A stretch of 18,529 nucleotides of DNA from an uncultured Bdellovibrio sp. Its GTDB lineage: Bacteria > Bdellovibrionota > Bdellovibrionia > Bdellovibrionales > Bdellovibrionaceae. The stretch covers positions 1-18,529 of the forward strand of contig CALMPX010000315.1 of NCBI GenBank assembly GCA_937871355.1. The letters run 5' to 3'. The notes below the pieces were generated by a model. The model saw only the letters and a program-made list of their open reading frames with translations, was not told the DNA's origin and made no database searches. Shown here piece by piece: positions 7,018 through 15,034 of this stretch. Position 1 is the first letter of the stretch, and each line of letters opens with the position of its first letter. A program made the translations under genes and the position numbers.

Positions 7018-7851
7018 TTGGCGGATCATTTGAACTTGCTTGAAAAGCGAAACTGGAAACAAACCATTTATTTAATAGCTCTGAGTTTGTCTCTAGTTTT
7101 TACAGCTCGAATATTATTTTGTAGTTCGGTCGTTTTCGCTCAGTCCTCAATTTACAACACGCAAGAGCTAACTCCAATCGATATCGTTCTTGATATTGAT
7201 TGGACAATCCTTAATCCGACCACGGAAGCGCTGGCCGAGGCCGTGCCTGAAGGTGTGTTTCGTCATAGTACGGGGATTTATCGTTACACTAAACATGTTG
7301 TCGACTTTCTCATAACTCTGCACTCGATGCCTGGTGTGCGCATTTCCTTTTATAGTGGTGGTGAGTCAGAACGCAACCACGATGTGGTTAAAGATCTCTA
7401 CGGTAAAATAAATGAAAAAATGAAATCAAATAAATTTCAGCCTTTTAAAATTTTATCGCGTAATGATTTAACTGAAATTTCGAAAGACCCCAAGCTGGGG
7501 TTTTCAGATCGACTTAAAAAAGATATTTCACGATTTTTTAATCTTCGTTCGACAGTTTTGGTCGATGATACCAGAGACTTTGTTATGGACGGGCAAGCGA
7601 GAAATCAGATATGGCTCGGTAAAACATATAACGACCGCCCTCAGTATGAACTCGCCTATCTTGAAAGACCTACAGATGTAAAATATTCTGCTCCGAATAA
7701 AACAGAGTGGCAGCGAGATGTCGATAAATTGCTACCTGTTCTCGATATTTTAGTAAAAGCTATTCGTGATACGCGGATTTCAAAAACGGATTTTATAGAT
7801 CATGTTAATCGTCTCAATTATTTGCCTCGAACCTGCAAAAGCCTTTTTTGA
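7018..7851 (+). CDS. Exported HAD-like acid phosphatase-type protein
   Basis: Up to 277 aa. After a basic N-terminus and a hydrophobic segment (about residues 15-40, ending VVFAQ, a plausible signal peptide) comes the HAD motif I DIDWT (Asp59, Asp61, Thr63). The motif II Ser is in FYSGGE, and the motif IV acidic pair is in VLVDDTRD. Known exported HADs are class B acid phosphatases or lipoprotein acid phosphatases that scavenge phosphate from nucleotides; which branch this belongs to is unclear. There is no ATG start. TTG 7018 gives the longest frame, and TTG 7030 or 7036 are alternatives better spaced from GGCGGA at 7020-7025. It follows the 148-aa gene by 2 nt. Confidence 0.65.
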   Translation: MADHLNLLEKRNWKQTIYLIALSLSLVFTARILFCSSVVFAQSSIYNTQELTPIDIVLDIDWTILNPTTEALAEAVPEGVFRHSTGIYRYTKHVVDFLITLHSMPGVRISFYSGGESERNHDVVKDLYGKINEKMKSNKFQPFKILSRNDLTEISKDPKLGFSDRLKKDISRFFNLRSTVLVDDTRDFVMDGQARNQIWLGKTYNDRPQYELAYLERPTDVKYSAPNKTEWQRDVDKLLPVLDILVKAIRDTRISKTDFIDHVNRLNYLPRTCKSLF

Positions 7852-7877
7852 CAAATGAATGCGTGAAGATTTATTAG

Positions 7878-7914
7878 AAAAAACTGGGGCGTTCGACGGT
7901 TAGGCCTTAACCCC
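7878..7914 (-). terminator. Possible rho-independent terminator of the int operon
   Basis: On the minus strand GGGG (7914-7911) can pair with CCCC (7889-7886), enclosing an inner hairpin GGTTA/TAACC, and AGTTTTTT follows. It lies 50 nt past the integrase stop, between converging genes. The stem is split, so strength is uncertain. The same inverted repeat could instead be a recombinase core site. Confidence 0.4.
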
Positions 7915-7963
7915 TTGATTTCATTAACAACCGACTTCAGTTGTATCTAAAAATATTGAAACA

Positions 7964-9079
7964 CTAAGTTCCTCCTGCGTCAACTTTGTAATCGCTCAGT
8001 TTGAATAGTTTTCCATCAAATTTAGGAACCTTGAATGTCAGCTTATCTGTTCCACCTTTAACATCTATTCCTGCTTTTCTGAGATAGCCATTTGTCGTTT
8101 TGAGCTCAGAATGTCCAACGATGGACATCACTCTGACTAATGTTTCCCCGGACGCGAGGAGGTTAGTGATAAAGGTCGCACGTAGATCATGGAACCTAAT
8201 CTGAGTTATTCCGATTGCCTGACAGAAGTCTCTTAAAACTCGAGCCTGCTCTCCATTTTCCCATTCAGTTAATAATGGTAAAACGGATTTTTCTTGTCCA
8301 CGCTCGATTTTTAACTCCAAAAGGAATTGATAAAATTCATCAGAAATTGGAACCATTCTATTTCGTCGAGTCTTTGTTGCGCAGATGCCATTTTTAGATG
8401 TCCACTGTTTATTAACTGATATTAATCTATTTTCTAGATCTATATCGTTCCATAAAAGAGCAAACATTTCGCCAGAACGCATTCCGGTCATAAGAGCAAA
8501 AATCCATACTGGGTAAAACCTGTGCTGGGCCATTTTTGCTTCATGTAGCAATGTTTGAACTTCAGTACTCGTTAAAACTGTTAAATCAGTTTCAGGAGTC
8601 CTGATCATCATACCTGCGAAAGGATTAACGGTCATATGACCTTCATCAATCGCCATTCTAAAGATGCGCCTCATAGTTTTTATTAAATTCCTACGTGACC
8701 AGTCTGACTTGATGCTCGCACAGTGTTTGTAAATGAGTTCATAAGCATGGTTCTTAGTTAGCGTATGAATATCTTTATCTTTCCAGAAGGGATAAACCCA
8801 TTTATGAATAATGCCTTTATATCCACTGACCGTTGATTTGCGAGTTTCCATTTCTAATCGATTCATACAAATTTCAAACCATTCGTGAAATCTAAATGGA
8901 ACGGCTTGCTCTTTAGCTTGAGCCAGTTCACGTTTAAATTCAAATTCGATAGTTTGAGCCTTTCGAATCGTTTCGATAGAACGTTTTCTTTTTTGCCATT
9001 TTTTACCAGCGGAATCATTACCGGAAACGTAAACTTCGTAATAAAATTTATTGTTTAATTCGTACTTTGTTATAGCCAT
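7964..9079 (-). CDS. int: Tyrosine recombinase / integrase
   Basis: A 371-aa phage/ICE-type site-specific recombinase. An N-terminal arm-binding-like domain (about 1-60) is followed by a SAM-like core-binding domain (about 62-160). The catalytic domain has Arg201 (GMRSGE), a candidate Lys236, His297 and Arg300 (FHDLRATF), His323 (VGHSEL) and the nucleophile Tyr332 (NGYLRKAG). All catalytic residues are present, so it should be active. It would insert and excise the conjugative element by attP/attB recombination. ATG 9079 begins 1 nt after the xis stop, so the two are translationally coupled. It is the last gene of the transfer-gene strand; the att site is expected near its 3' side. Confidence 0.95.
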   Translation of the reverse strand: MAITKYELNNKFYYEVYVSGNDSAGKKWQKRKRSIETIRKAQTIEFEFKRELAQAKEQAVPFRFHEWFEICMNRLEMETRKSTVSGYKGIIHKWVYPFWKDKDIHTLTKNHAYELIYKHCASIKSDWSRRNLIKTMRRIFRMAIDEGHMTVNPFAGMMIRTPETDLTVLTSTEVQTLLHEAKMAQHRFYPVWIFALMTGMRSGEMFALLWNDIDLENRLISVNKQWTSKNGICATKTRRNRMVPISDEFYQFLLELKIERGQEKSVLPLLTEWENGEQARVLRDFCQAIGITQIRFHDLRATFITNLLASGETLVRVMSIVGHSELKTTNGYLRKAGIDVKGGTDKLTFKVPKFDGKLFKLSDYKVDAGGT

Positions 9080-9080
9080 A

Positions 9081-9389
9081 TTAAAACCCTTTCGTTTTGA
9101 AAAGGTTCAAAAGATCATCTGCTTTGAATCTCAATCGTCGCCCGAATTTGTAGAACGGAATCTGTCCTCTGTAGACGAGAATTCGTAATGCATTTTCAGA
9201 GATAGAAAGAAAAGCCGATGCTTCACTAGAGCTATACCACTTGCAGCCTATTTGATTTTCATAGAACATTTTTTTATTGAAATCACTTAAATGATTTTCA
9301 ACACACACTGAGCTTACCTCGTTTAATTTCGTTTTTCCAGCTCCATTCTCTTCTTTCTTATTAACTCCTATATTGTACTTATTATTCAC
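9081..9389 (-). CDS. xis: Excisionase-like helix-turn-helix protein
   Basis: The C-terminal half carries an HTH_17/MerR-like winged helix typical of excisionases: WYSSSEASAFLSISENALR, then VYRGQIPFYKFGRRLRFKADDL. I chose GTG 9389 (102 aa), because GGAGGAAGG (9404-9396) sits 6 nt upstream. An ATG at 9413 gives 8 more residues but would place this Shine-Dalgarno inside the gene. Excisionases bind att sites and turn the integrase from integration to excision. The stop is 1 nt before the int start. The first 45 residues are Lys/Asn-rich and of no known type. The ribosome binding site partly lies in the outer arm of the big inverted repeat, which may limit its translation. Confidence 0.8.
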   Translation of the reverse strand: MNNKYNIGVNKKEENGAGKTKLNEVSSVCVENHLSDFNKKMFYENQIGCKWYSSSEASAFLSISENALRILVYRGQIPFYKFGRRLRFKADDLLNLFKTKGF

Positions 9390-9401
9390 TATAACCCTTC
9401 C

Positions 9402-9493
9402 TCCGCCGCACATCCCCGTATTCCTGACTACTTACCACACACTAATGTGGGGGGTGAGTAGTCAGGAATCTTTAGAGGGGATAAGGCGGCGGA
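9402..9493. repeat. Nested imperfect inverted repeat, candidate oriT
   Basis: Outer arms: TCCGCCGC-AC-ATCCCC (9402-9417) against GGGGAT-AAG-GCGGCGGA (9477-9493). Inner arms: ATTCCTGACTACTTACC (9420-9436) against GGTGAGTAGTCAGGAAT (9453-9469), 16 of 17 positions complementary plus one T-G. The central 16 nt contain ACACAC and a G run. The relaxase-candidate gene ends 50 nt away. No T run follows on the transcribed minus strand, so it is not a classical terminator. Confidence 0.7.
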
Positions 9494-9542
9494 TCTTTTT
9501 AAATTAATTGTTTAAATTCAAATAGTTGTTGAGTTCTTTAAA
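9494..9542. repeat. AT-rich segment with direct repeats beside the inverted repeat
   Basis: TTTAAATT occurs at 9498-9505 and 9511-9518. The A/T-rich DNA between palindrome and relaxase gene would melt easily, a usual property of transfer origins. Confidence 0.45.
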
Positions 9543-10424
9543 TTACAGTCCTGGTGCCACCGACAGTGGCGCATTCGTGAAGTGGTCGTTACGTCTTTGA
9601 TACTCACTATGGGTAGTTAAAATATCTAACCAGTGTTTGAACGAGTAGCTTAATTCAGTCGAATTTCTGAGTACGTTGAATGATTTCTTTATATCATTTG
9701 TAAGTCTTGACGTGAGTAAAAAATGTTTTCCATAGTTTTTAATTCTTAGCGATCTGTCGATGACCTTATTAAAATAAATATGACGCAAATTATGATCAAT
9801 CGTGCTCTCAGGGTAGAAATATAAAACACCATCAACCCTCGTTCGATGAGTATAGAAATTCAGTTTTTGAGCGATGCGTGATTTAGACTTAAGTGATTTT
9901 TCATATTCAATCGCTACGGACACCGTTTTACGTTTGGTTTGGTCGTAGCAAATAAAAAGCACATCAGGCCTAATCACTTCGATTGAGTGAAGTCCTGAAA
10001 TTATATTCTCAGCCAGTGGATGATTAATAAGTTCATGATCTCTGAGTACTATGGCCTGAGGGTGTTCCGTCTTTAAGTAATGCGTAAGCTTAATCACGGT
10101 TTGTTCATGAAATAGTTCTTTATACGACACTTGTCGCTGCTTTAAATTCTCAGCGGGAGTATCTAAATAATGCCCTACAGCTTTTCGAGCAAGTTCAGTT
10201 TGATTAATTTGATAAAAAACAGATTTGTATCCATTAATCTGTTCATACCGTTTAACGATAAGCTTCCGCTCACAAAGGTTTTTAACCGTTCGCTTTAAAT
10301 TTCGGATATTGCGATAATCTGGTAGTAATTCAAAAAGAGTTCTCATATTCAATACGCCGTAATTTTTTAGCGTTTCGAGCACGAGTTTTCCTTTTTTAAT
10401 CTCATATAGTTTAAGTGACTTCAT
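9543..10424 (-). CDS. Replication-relaxation (Replic_Relax) family protein, candidate MOBC-type relaxase
   Basis: A 293-aa protein. The N-terminus (about 15-75) looks like a winged helix-turn-helix with RNLKRTVKNLCERKLIVKR. The middle has His106 in ELFHEQTV, then IRPDVLF (Arg152-Pro-Asp154) and AIEYEKS (Glu173, Glu175, Lys176), followed by a basic helix and Tyr191. This resembles the Replic_Relax pattern, with an arrangement like the PD-(D/E)xK nuclease fold. CloDF13 MobC, the MOBC prototype, has been linked to that fold (known literature, not verified here). It would nick oriT and lead the strand to the coupling protein. The ATG overlaps the upstream stop by 4 nt (ATGA). No HUH relaxase is seen in the window, which supports this as the mobilisation enzyme. 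Confidence 0.65.
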   Translation of the reverse strand: MKSLKLYEIKKGKLVLETLKNYGVLNMRTLFELLPDYRNIRNLKRTVKNLCERKLIVKRYEQINGYKSVFYQINQTELARKAVGHYLDTPAENLKQRQVSYKELFHEQTVIKLTHYLKTEHPQAIVLRDHELINHPLAENIISGLHSIEVIRPDVLFICYDQTKRKTVSVAIEYEKSLKSKSRIAQKLNFYTHRTRVDGVLYFYPESTIDHNLRHIYFNKVIDRSLRIKNYGKHFLLTSRLTNDIKKSFNVLRNSTELSYSFKHWLDILTTHSEYQRRNDHFTNAPLSVAPGL

Positions 10425-10738
10425 GCAAAACTTTCTTGAACTTTAACTACGTTTTTAGTTACTTTTTTACTGTTCTTATTTCTAAGCTCGAGTAAAGCCT
10501 TGATCGCAGCATCGACATCTAAGTTATCAGCATGAGCAAGCTCAATAAGCGATTTTTTCAAATCCGTATACTTGAGTCTGATTTCTTTAATGTCTATTTC
10601 GCTACTTAAAATCATTTCAGAAACGACATCAGAAATTTTAATATTTCCCGAATTAAAGTTTGAGGTGATTTCTTCGTAAACTTTGGTTAACTTGTTTTCG
10701 GCATCTGCGTTTAAAAATAATTGTAATCTTTTACTCAT
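10421..10738 (-). CDS. Small ribbon-helix-helix-like protein, probable relaxosome accessory factor
   Basis: A 105-aa protein. It opens with a short strand (KRLQLFLNAD), then two helices (ENKLTKVYEEITSN and KISDVVSEMILSS), a layout like the ribbon-helix-helix fold of relaxosome DNA-binding proteins (TraY, MobC-accessory type). The C-terminus is Lys-rich. It is coupled to both neighbours: its ATG shares a base with the lipoprotein stop (TAATG), and its stop overlaps the relaxase start by 4 nt. The likely job is to bind the nearby inverted repeat and help the relaxase. The fold is a judgement by eye; confidence is moderate. Confidence 0.5.
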   Translation of the reverse strand: MSKRLQLFLNADAENKLTKVYEEITSNFNSGNIKISDVVSEMILSSEIDIKEIRLKYTDLKKSLIELAHADNLDVDAAIKALLELRNKNSKKVTKNVVKVQESFA

Positions 10739-11073
10739 TAGCGCACCTTCTTTTTTTCAGATGGAGTCATGATAAAAGGGCTTGGTGGTAAATCTCCGAA
10801 GTAAATTTCCGGTGTATTGTAGTAAGAATCTTTTCTGTGTTGAACTGTGTTATCATGAATCAAGTAAGCCGCCAGCGCACCAATGACTAGTCCAAGCCCT
10901 AGTTGACTGATAAGTTCTTCATTTTGGAGTGACTTTCCTGATCTATCATAAGCTGATGTCGTTGCGACGCCTGCTGTAACAGATCCGATGCCTGCTCCAA
11001 GAAGGACTGATTCATTGAGTGTGGCGCATGCTGTAAACAGCGGTAAGGTTATAAATAGAATTATATTTTTCAT
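10738..11073 (-). CDS. Lipoprotein with glycine-rich segments, VirB7-like/TrbH-like candidate
   Basis: A 111-aa protein with a lipoprotein signal peptide ending FTAC (Cys16; position -3 is Phe, slightly off consensus). Two Gly/Ala-rich hydrophobic stretches follow, LLGAGIGSVTAGVATT (about 24-39) and LGLGLVIGALAAYLI (about 58-72), like glycine-zipper helices. The tail is Pro- and Lys-rich. In type IV secretion operons such small lipoproteins are VirB7 equivalents that stabilise VirB9, or entry-exclusion proteins (TrbK). Here it lies after the coupling-protein gene rather than next to virB9, so entry exclusion is a real alternative. The ATG has only a weak purine-rich ribosome binding site. Confidence 0.55.
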   Translation of the reverse strand: MKNIILFITLPLFTACATLNESVLLGAGIGSVTAGVATTSAYDRSGKSLQNEELISQLGLGLVIGALAAYLIHDNTVQHRKDSYYNTPEIYFGDLPPSPFIMTPSEKKKVR

Positions 11074-11109
11074 AAATATTGATCTCTTTCTTTGTTTTAA
11101 AAAAACGGT

Positions 11110-12585
11110 TTAGGTTAATCGTGGGAACTGAATCGTAAAGACGTGTGAAGCTCCTAGTTTAGTTTTGTAACCATGAGCGATCAGCACTGAACCCGTTCCA
11201 GTTGGAAGTGTTTTAAAGTGATCGGGACTTGATCTAAACTGATGAGCTTCACGCATAGAGCCTTCACCGGTGTTTTCACCGGCATCATGGTCTAAAGTAT
11301 TCGTTACGCGCTGAGTGACCTTGTTATAAAGTTTAGTCCCAAATGCCCTTGAATAAAATTCAGCAGTGTCTGGATCATTGACCCGTAAAATAATCTGAGT
11401 GGCTGAATTATCCGTAATACGACTTAGAAATCCTTTCGAGACTTCGATCAATTCGCCGTTACTTTGATGTGAAAAGTGCAGAGCAAAACCAGCAGATCTT
11501 GCTTTTGATATAAGATCAGCAAACTCTGGCGACGCAAAAGTTGCAAATTCGTCTAAGTATATTGGTACAATTTGATGACTGCTCGAAGTTTTCCTATGGG
11601 CAGCTCCTGTTAAAAAATTAATATTTTGAATTATTAATTTTCCAATAACAGCCACAGCCTGTGGCGAAAGTAAACTTTGAAGTCTAAAATAAAGTATTTT
11701 TCCGTCAAACACTTCAGATAAGCTCAATTTGTTTTCGCTACCTGACGGTGAAAGTATTTTCTCTAAGTGACCAATACTTAAACCAGACAATTGATCGCGC
11801 AGTCCGGATAAATCATTGTACTCAGTATCAAACGATTTTGACTGGTTACTAATTCCTAATATTTCGGCCAACAGAGTGTGAGTCGTAAAGTATCGTTTTA
11901 AATCCATTAAGTTTGGATTTTTTTGAGTCTGCTGAAAGTGATAACTAAAGGCTGCTTGCAGTGCTGAATAGGCTTTAGATTTGTAATATTCCTCACTCCA
12001 GGTCATCGAACTGAAAAGTCGTTGAGCAGACTCTAAAGGGGAGCCTTCATTAAGTGGATCATAACCAGTCGATTGGGCATCGGATAAGTCAAATATTTTA
12101 ACTCGTGCTTTGTCAGAGTTTTTGGTTAAATAATCAATAAAGCTTTGATCACCTTTTGCATCTAAAATAATGACTCCAAGACCACGCATGATATCTTGCT
12201 TTAAAAAGTTAAGTATAACACTTTCAGTCTTGCCACTGCCAGTAACACCTAAGATATGAACGTGTCTTTTTCGAATGTGATCTGGAAGAAATAGTTCACG
12301 GTTATGATCAATATCAATTCCTATTTTCACACTTTCAAGAGTTGATTCTTTAAGGCATAAAGGTACGTCTTTAAATAACTCTATTTTTAGCTTTTTTTCA
12401 CGAGCTTGCTTTGAGAAATTTTTATAGTAAACAAGTCCCAAAATCAGCACCCATGATAAAACGAAAACTAGAAAAATCACTTTATCTAAAAAAGAGAGTC
12501 CAGCAGAGAAATCTTGATAGGTTGCAAATCCAACAATGGCTATGACAATAAAAAGTAATGAAGTTTCATTATTATTTTTTGGCAT
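11110..12585 (-). CDS. Type IV coupling protein (VirD4/TraD/TraG-like ATPase)
   Basis: A 491-aa protein. Two N-terminal transmembrane helices (about 8-22 and 35-54) precede an AAA-like hexameric ATPase. Walker A GVTGSGKT is at 113-120, the TraD-typical LDAKGD at 141-146, and Walker B YLDEFATFA has Asp345-Glu346. At 491 aa it is short for TraD (about 700) and closer to the minimal T4CP type; the all-alpha domain between the Walker boxes is present. It links the relaxosome to the mating channel and pumps DNA. AAGGA lies before the ATG. It sits between virB10 and the lipoprotein/relaxosome genes, a natural link between the two sets. No stop or frameshift is seen, so it should be functional. Confidence 0.93.
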   Translation of the reverse strand: MPKNNNETSLLFIVIAIVGFATYQDFSAGLSFLDKVIFLVFVLSWVLILGLVYYKNFSKQAREKKLKIELFKDVPLCLKESTLESVKIGIDIDHNRELFLPDHIRKRHVHILGVTGSGKTESVILNFLKQDIMRGLGVIILDAKGDQSFIDYLTKNSDKARVKIFDLSDAQSTGYDPLNEGSPLESAQRLFSSMTWSEEYYKSKAYSALQAAFSYHFQQTQKNPNLMDLKRYFTTHTLLAEILGISNQSKSFDTEYNDLSGLRDQLSGLSIGHLEKILSPSGSENKLSLSEVFDGKILYFRLQSLLSPQAVAVIGKLIIQNINFLTGAAHRKTSSSHQIVPIYLDEFATFASPEFADLISKARSAGFALHFSHQSNGELIEVSKGFLSRITDNSATQIILRVNDPDTAEFYSRAFGTKLYNKVTQRVTNTLDHDAGENTGEGSMREAHQFRSSPDHFKTLPTGTGSVLIAHGYKTKLGASHVFTIQFPRLT

Positions 12586-12594
12586 TTTTTATCC

Positions 12595-13422
12595 TTACTG
12601 TTTTGTTGGGAAGTTATCTGTCAATTCTACGAAAAAGACTTCGCCAGGCTTTAGCGTTAAAACCTGCGATCTATTTCGACTGACGTTTCCGTTACTAGAG
12701 GCTTCTCTCAAAAGACCACTGGCAAGAGCAGTTATTAAAAAGTTCTTCAGATTGTTATCAGATTCTTGATTGCCTGATCCGATTGAATCTGAGCTATTTA
12801 AAGCAGATCTTGCAAAGAAGCCTTCTTTTTTTTCAGCTTCGATTCCCAGAGTTCCATTTAAACTTAAAGCTCTGCCTTTCATAGGGTATGCGACACCAGG
12901 CTTTAAGCTTTTAGCCAAATGGAAGTTGATATTGGCGCGATCAATAGATGAATCAGGACTGGCTTCGCCGATCAAAGTTGATCCTACCCATTCGCCGCCA
13001 AGTGAAATATCCATAACTTGAACATAGACTGGAGCATTGGAATAAGTTTCAACGACATTAAGTAGTTTTACTTTCACAAGGGTTCCAGCTGTTTTTCGCC
13101 CATAAGTTGATTGACCGGATAGCCCGCTCTTCTTAAATTCAATAATTTGAGATCTGCTTGAATCTATTTTAAGATTTGAATCAGCAGATCTGTAACTATT
13201 CATAGATCGATTCGGTTTTTTAGTTAAACTGGCATTCTCGATCATTTTAAACAGAACGACCGTTGTTATCGGCAGCGCCAGGAAAATGCCTAAATCTTTT
13301 AATAGTAAAGAAGTTTGAAATTTGACCTCAGAAATTCCGCCGTCTGAAGCACTCCATCTTTGTTTTAGCGATTTTTTCATTCTGTTTATAAATGAGTTTG
13401 GATTTTTAATATTTGAATTCAT
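12595..13422 (-). CDS. VirB10/TrbI/TraB-like channel scaffold protein
   Basis: A 275-aa protein. The N-terminus is cytoplasmic and basic (1-37), followed by one transmembrane helix (about 41-60), a linker, then a conserved periplasmic VirB10 domain beginning with GTLVKVKLLNVVETYSNAP and including STLIGEAS. Family members span inner and outer membrane and relay ATPase energy to the channel. At 275 aa it is shorter than typical VirB10 (about 380) because the Pro-rich linker is reduced. The antenna-like helix may be LKNFLITALASGLLREAS near residue 220. Its ATG overlaps the virB9 stop by 1 base (TAATG). The assignment rests on domain order and operon context; the similarity is real but distant. 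Confidence 0.75.
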   Translation of the reverse strand: MNSNIKNPNSFINRMKKSLKQRWSASDGGISEVKFQTSLLLKDLGIFLALPITTVVLFKMIENASLTKKPNRSMNSYRSADSNLKIDSSRSQIIEFKKSGLSGQSTYGRKTAGTLVKVKLLNVVETYSNAPVYVQVMDISLGGEWVGSTLIGEASPDSSIDRANINFHLAKSLKPGVAYPMKGRALSLNGTLGIEAEKKEGFFARSALNSSDSIGSGNQESDNNLKNFLITALASGLLREASSNGNVSRNRSQVLTLKPGEVFFVELTDNFPTKQ

Positions 13423-14156
13423 TATTTAAACTCCAATTTTAAATTATTATTCATATTCTTTAGTGGAACGATCAGAACACACTTGGAAGCCACCAGAGAT
13501 GATCCAATATTTGGTCTTAGAAGAATCACACGAGCTTTAATTTCAGTGTCCTTTTGGATTTCTTGTCTTTCGCCCCATGTTTTATAAGTAGGGAGTTCGG
13601 TCTTCCCACATTTAAGTATTATTTTCTTCCAGTTTGGTGAGAGTTTATTTTCACTGCTTGCAGTAATGAAAAAATCAATCGTCAAATAATCTTTAGCTCT
13701 TGCGAATTCAGTTTTTTTAAGGATTAAGCGATCCGTGTATTTTCTGATTTTTGTATCAGATGTTTTTGATACAGTTGTAGAGTTCGATTCGGTTTTTAAA
13801 GCAGAGTCAGTTAAAACCATTTTCTTAAGTAACGTCGGTATGGCCTCTTCGTCAGCAGTTAGTGAATAGATTTGAGTAGGATATTTTTTAAAGTATACGA
13901 ATAAATTACTACTGGCGTAGGGACGAAGACATCTGATGACCAATGATTTATTAGTTTTTTCGACTTGAAAGTTTTGACTGTCTCCGATAATTATTTTCTC
14001 AGGCTCGACGTTAAATTCAATAACAGAGCTGAATCCTAATTTTAGAAAAACAGGTTGAATGATTGTCGGTTGAATAAGTGTGCTTTCAGCTCTTAAATCG
14101 TAAGTATATAAAAAAGTAGTAAATGATAAGACCAGTAACATAATTTTATTTCTCAT
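13422..14156 (-). CDS. VirB9/TraK/TrbG-like outer-membrane complex protein
   Basis: A 244-aa protein with a Sec signal peptide (cleavage near LRA at residue 23). The N-terminal beta domain shows the VirB9/TraK pattern: SVIEFNVEPEKIIIGD, later SNLFVYFKKYPTQIYSL. The C-terminal half (ILKCGKTELPTYKTW, KARVILLRP) would be the second beta domain that contacts VirB10 and the outer membrane. Two cysteines (near 96 and 177) precede a third near the C-terminus. A good GGAGAT ribosome binding site sits 14 nt after the virB6 stop on the transcription path. Distances from canonical VirB9 are large; the call depends on order and pattern together. Confidence 0.65.
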   Translation of the reverse strand: MRNKIMLLVLSFTTFLYTYDLRAESTLIQPTIIQPVFLKLGFSSVIEFNVEPEKIIIGDSQNFQVEKTNKSLVIRCLRPYASSNLFVYFKKYPTQIYSLTADEEAIPTLLKKMVLTDSALKTESNSTTVSKTSDTKIRKYTDRLILKKTEFARAKDYLTIDFFITASSENKLSPNWKKIILKCGKTELPTYKTWGERQEIQKDTEIKARVILLRPNIGSSLVASKCVLIVPLKNMNNNLKLEFK

Positions 14157-14170
14157 TTAAATCTCCTTGA

Positions 14171-15034
14171 TTACTTGTTAATTAATTTTCTTGTTTGGTT
14201 AAATTTCTCTAAGCGTTCCGCTTTGTTTGCTATAACGGCCGCTTTCGGGTTTGCAATGGCTACTGCTTTAAGGGCGCCTTTTCTAAGTGTATCTCCGACG
14301 CTTAAGCTTACGCCGTCACAAAGTTGTGAGACTATAAACGGTGAAAATAGCAGTGCGACCGCAATGATTAAGTTTAAAGTGACAACGGTTAAAAGCCCGC
14401 CTTCGGTTGCATAAATGGATGCGAACGGGATGGCTTTTAAAAATGCCGATAAGATCGACCAGATGATCGGCCAAGCAGCTATTTGAAACATGTTTTTAAA
14501 TAAGCTTTTGGTAACACCAGAGGCCGATTCAAAAAGTGAGGCCAAAATCATAAACGGCGCAAGGACCACCATTAAAAGCCAGTAGAAGTGTTGAAAGGCG
14601 AGCAGTAAATAACGAGCCAGCATTAGAATTAAGAAACTACACAGAGCTAGTGCTCCAAGTAATAAATCACTTCCCATATTTAATATGCCGTTAAGATCAA
14701 ATGACCATGTATCCGCTTTTTTGCTGGCAGCATCGAGCACCATGTCTATTCCCGTCATATCATCAATGCCGCGAGCTATTTCTGTCCCAAGGATTTGAAC
14801 AAACTCCGCAATCGTCGGGAAAGCGACAAGTAACAACGTCACAATAAAAAGTCTTTTCAATCGAACTAAGATTGATCCTGTAATGCCAAGATCAGTCGAA
14901 TAGCCAATAGCAATGCTTAGCAAAAATAGCGGTAATAGCATTTGCCAGCTTAAATAGCTGGTATGGGCATAAAGACTTTTCGCTACAGGTAAAAGCTTAT
15001 CGTACTGTTCTAACTGGGAAAGATTGTTATTCAT
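14171..15034 (-). CDS. VirB6/TrbL-like polytopic inner-membrane protein
   Basis: About 287 aa with at least five strongly hydrophobic segments (for example MLLPLFLLSIAIGY, LFIVTLLLVAFPTIA, LLGALALCSFLILMLARYLLL, and one with LLMVVLAPFMILA). A soluble basic tail (KAAVIANKAERLEKF) follows. This fits VirB6/TrbL, the channel component through which DNA crosses the inner membrane. I prefer ATG 15034, since GGA lies 7 nt upstream, over the TTG at 15046, which has no Shine-Dalgarno. The chosen start overlaps the VirB5 stop by 8 nt (ATGAATAA), a coupling arrangement. No breaks are seen. Confidence 0.8.
   Translation of the reverse strand: MNNNLSQLEQYDKLLPVAKSLYAHTSYLSWQMLLPLFLLSIAIGYSTDLGITGSILVRLKRLFIVTLLLVAFPTIAEFVQILGTEIARGIDDMTGIDMVLDAASKKADTWSFDLNGILNMGSDLLLGALALCSFLILMLARYLLLAFQHFYWLLMVVLAPFMILASLFESASGVTKSLFKNMFQIAAWPIIWSILSAFLKAIPFASIYATEGGLLTVVTLNLIIAVALLFSPFIVSQLCDGVSLSVGDTLRKGALKAVAIANPKAAVIANKAERLEKFNQTRKLINK

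Noticed and set aside
9420..9469. Inner hairpin as a rho-independent terminator
   Set aside because: No T run follows on the minus strand, which carries all nearby genes.
12536..13021. Plus-strand frames opposite virB10 and the coupling protein
   Set aside because: Shadows opposite genes with family patterns; they have no ribosome binding sites.
14443..14453. GCCGATAA-like motif within virB6 on the plus strand
   Set aside because: No -35 box at the required distance and no plus-strand gene downstream.
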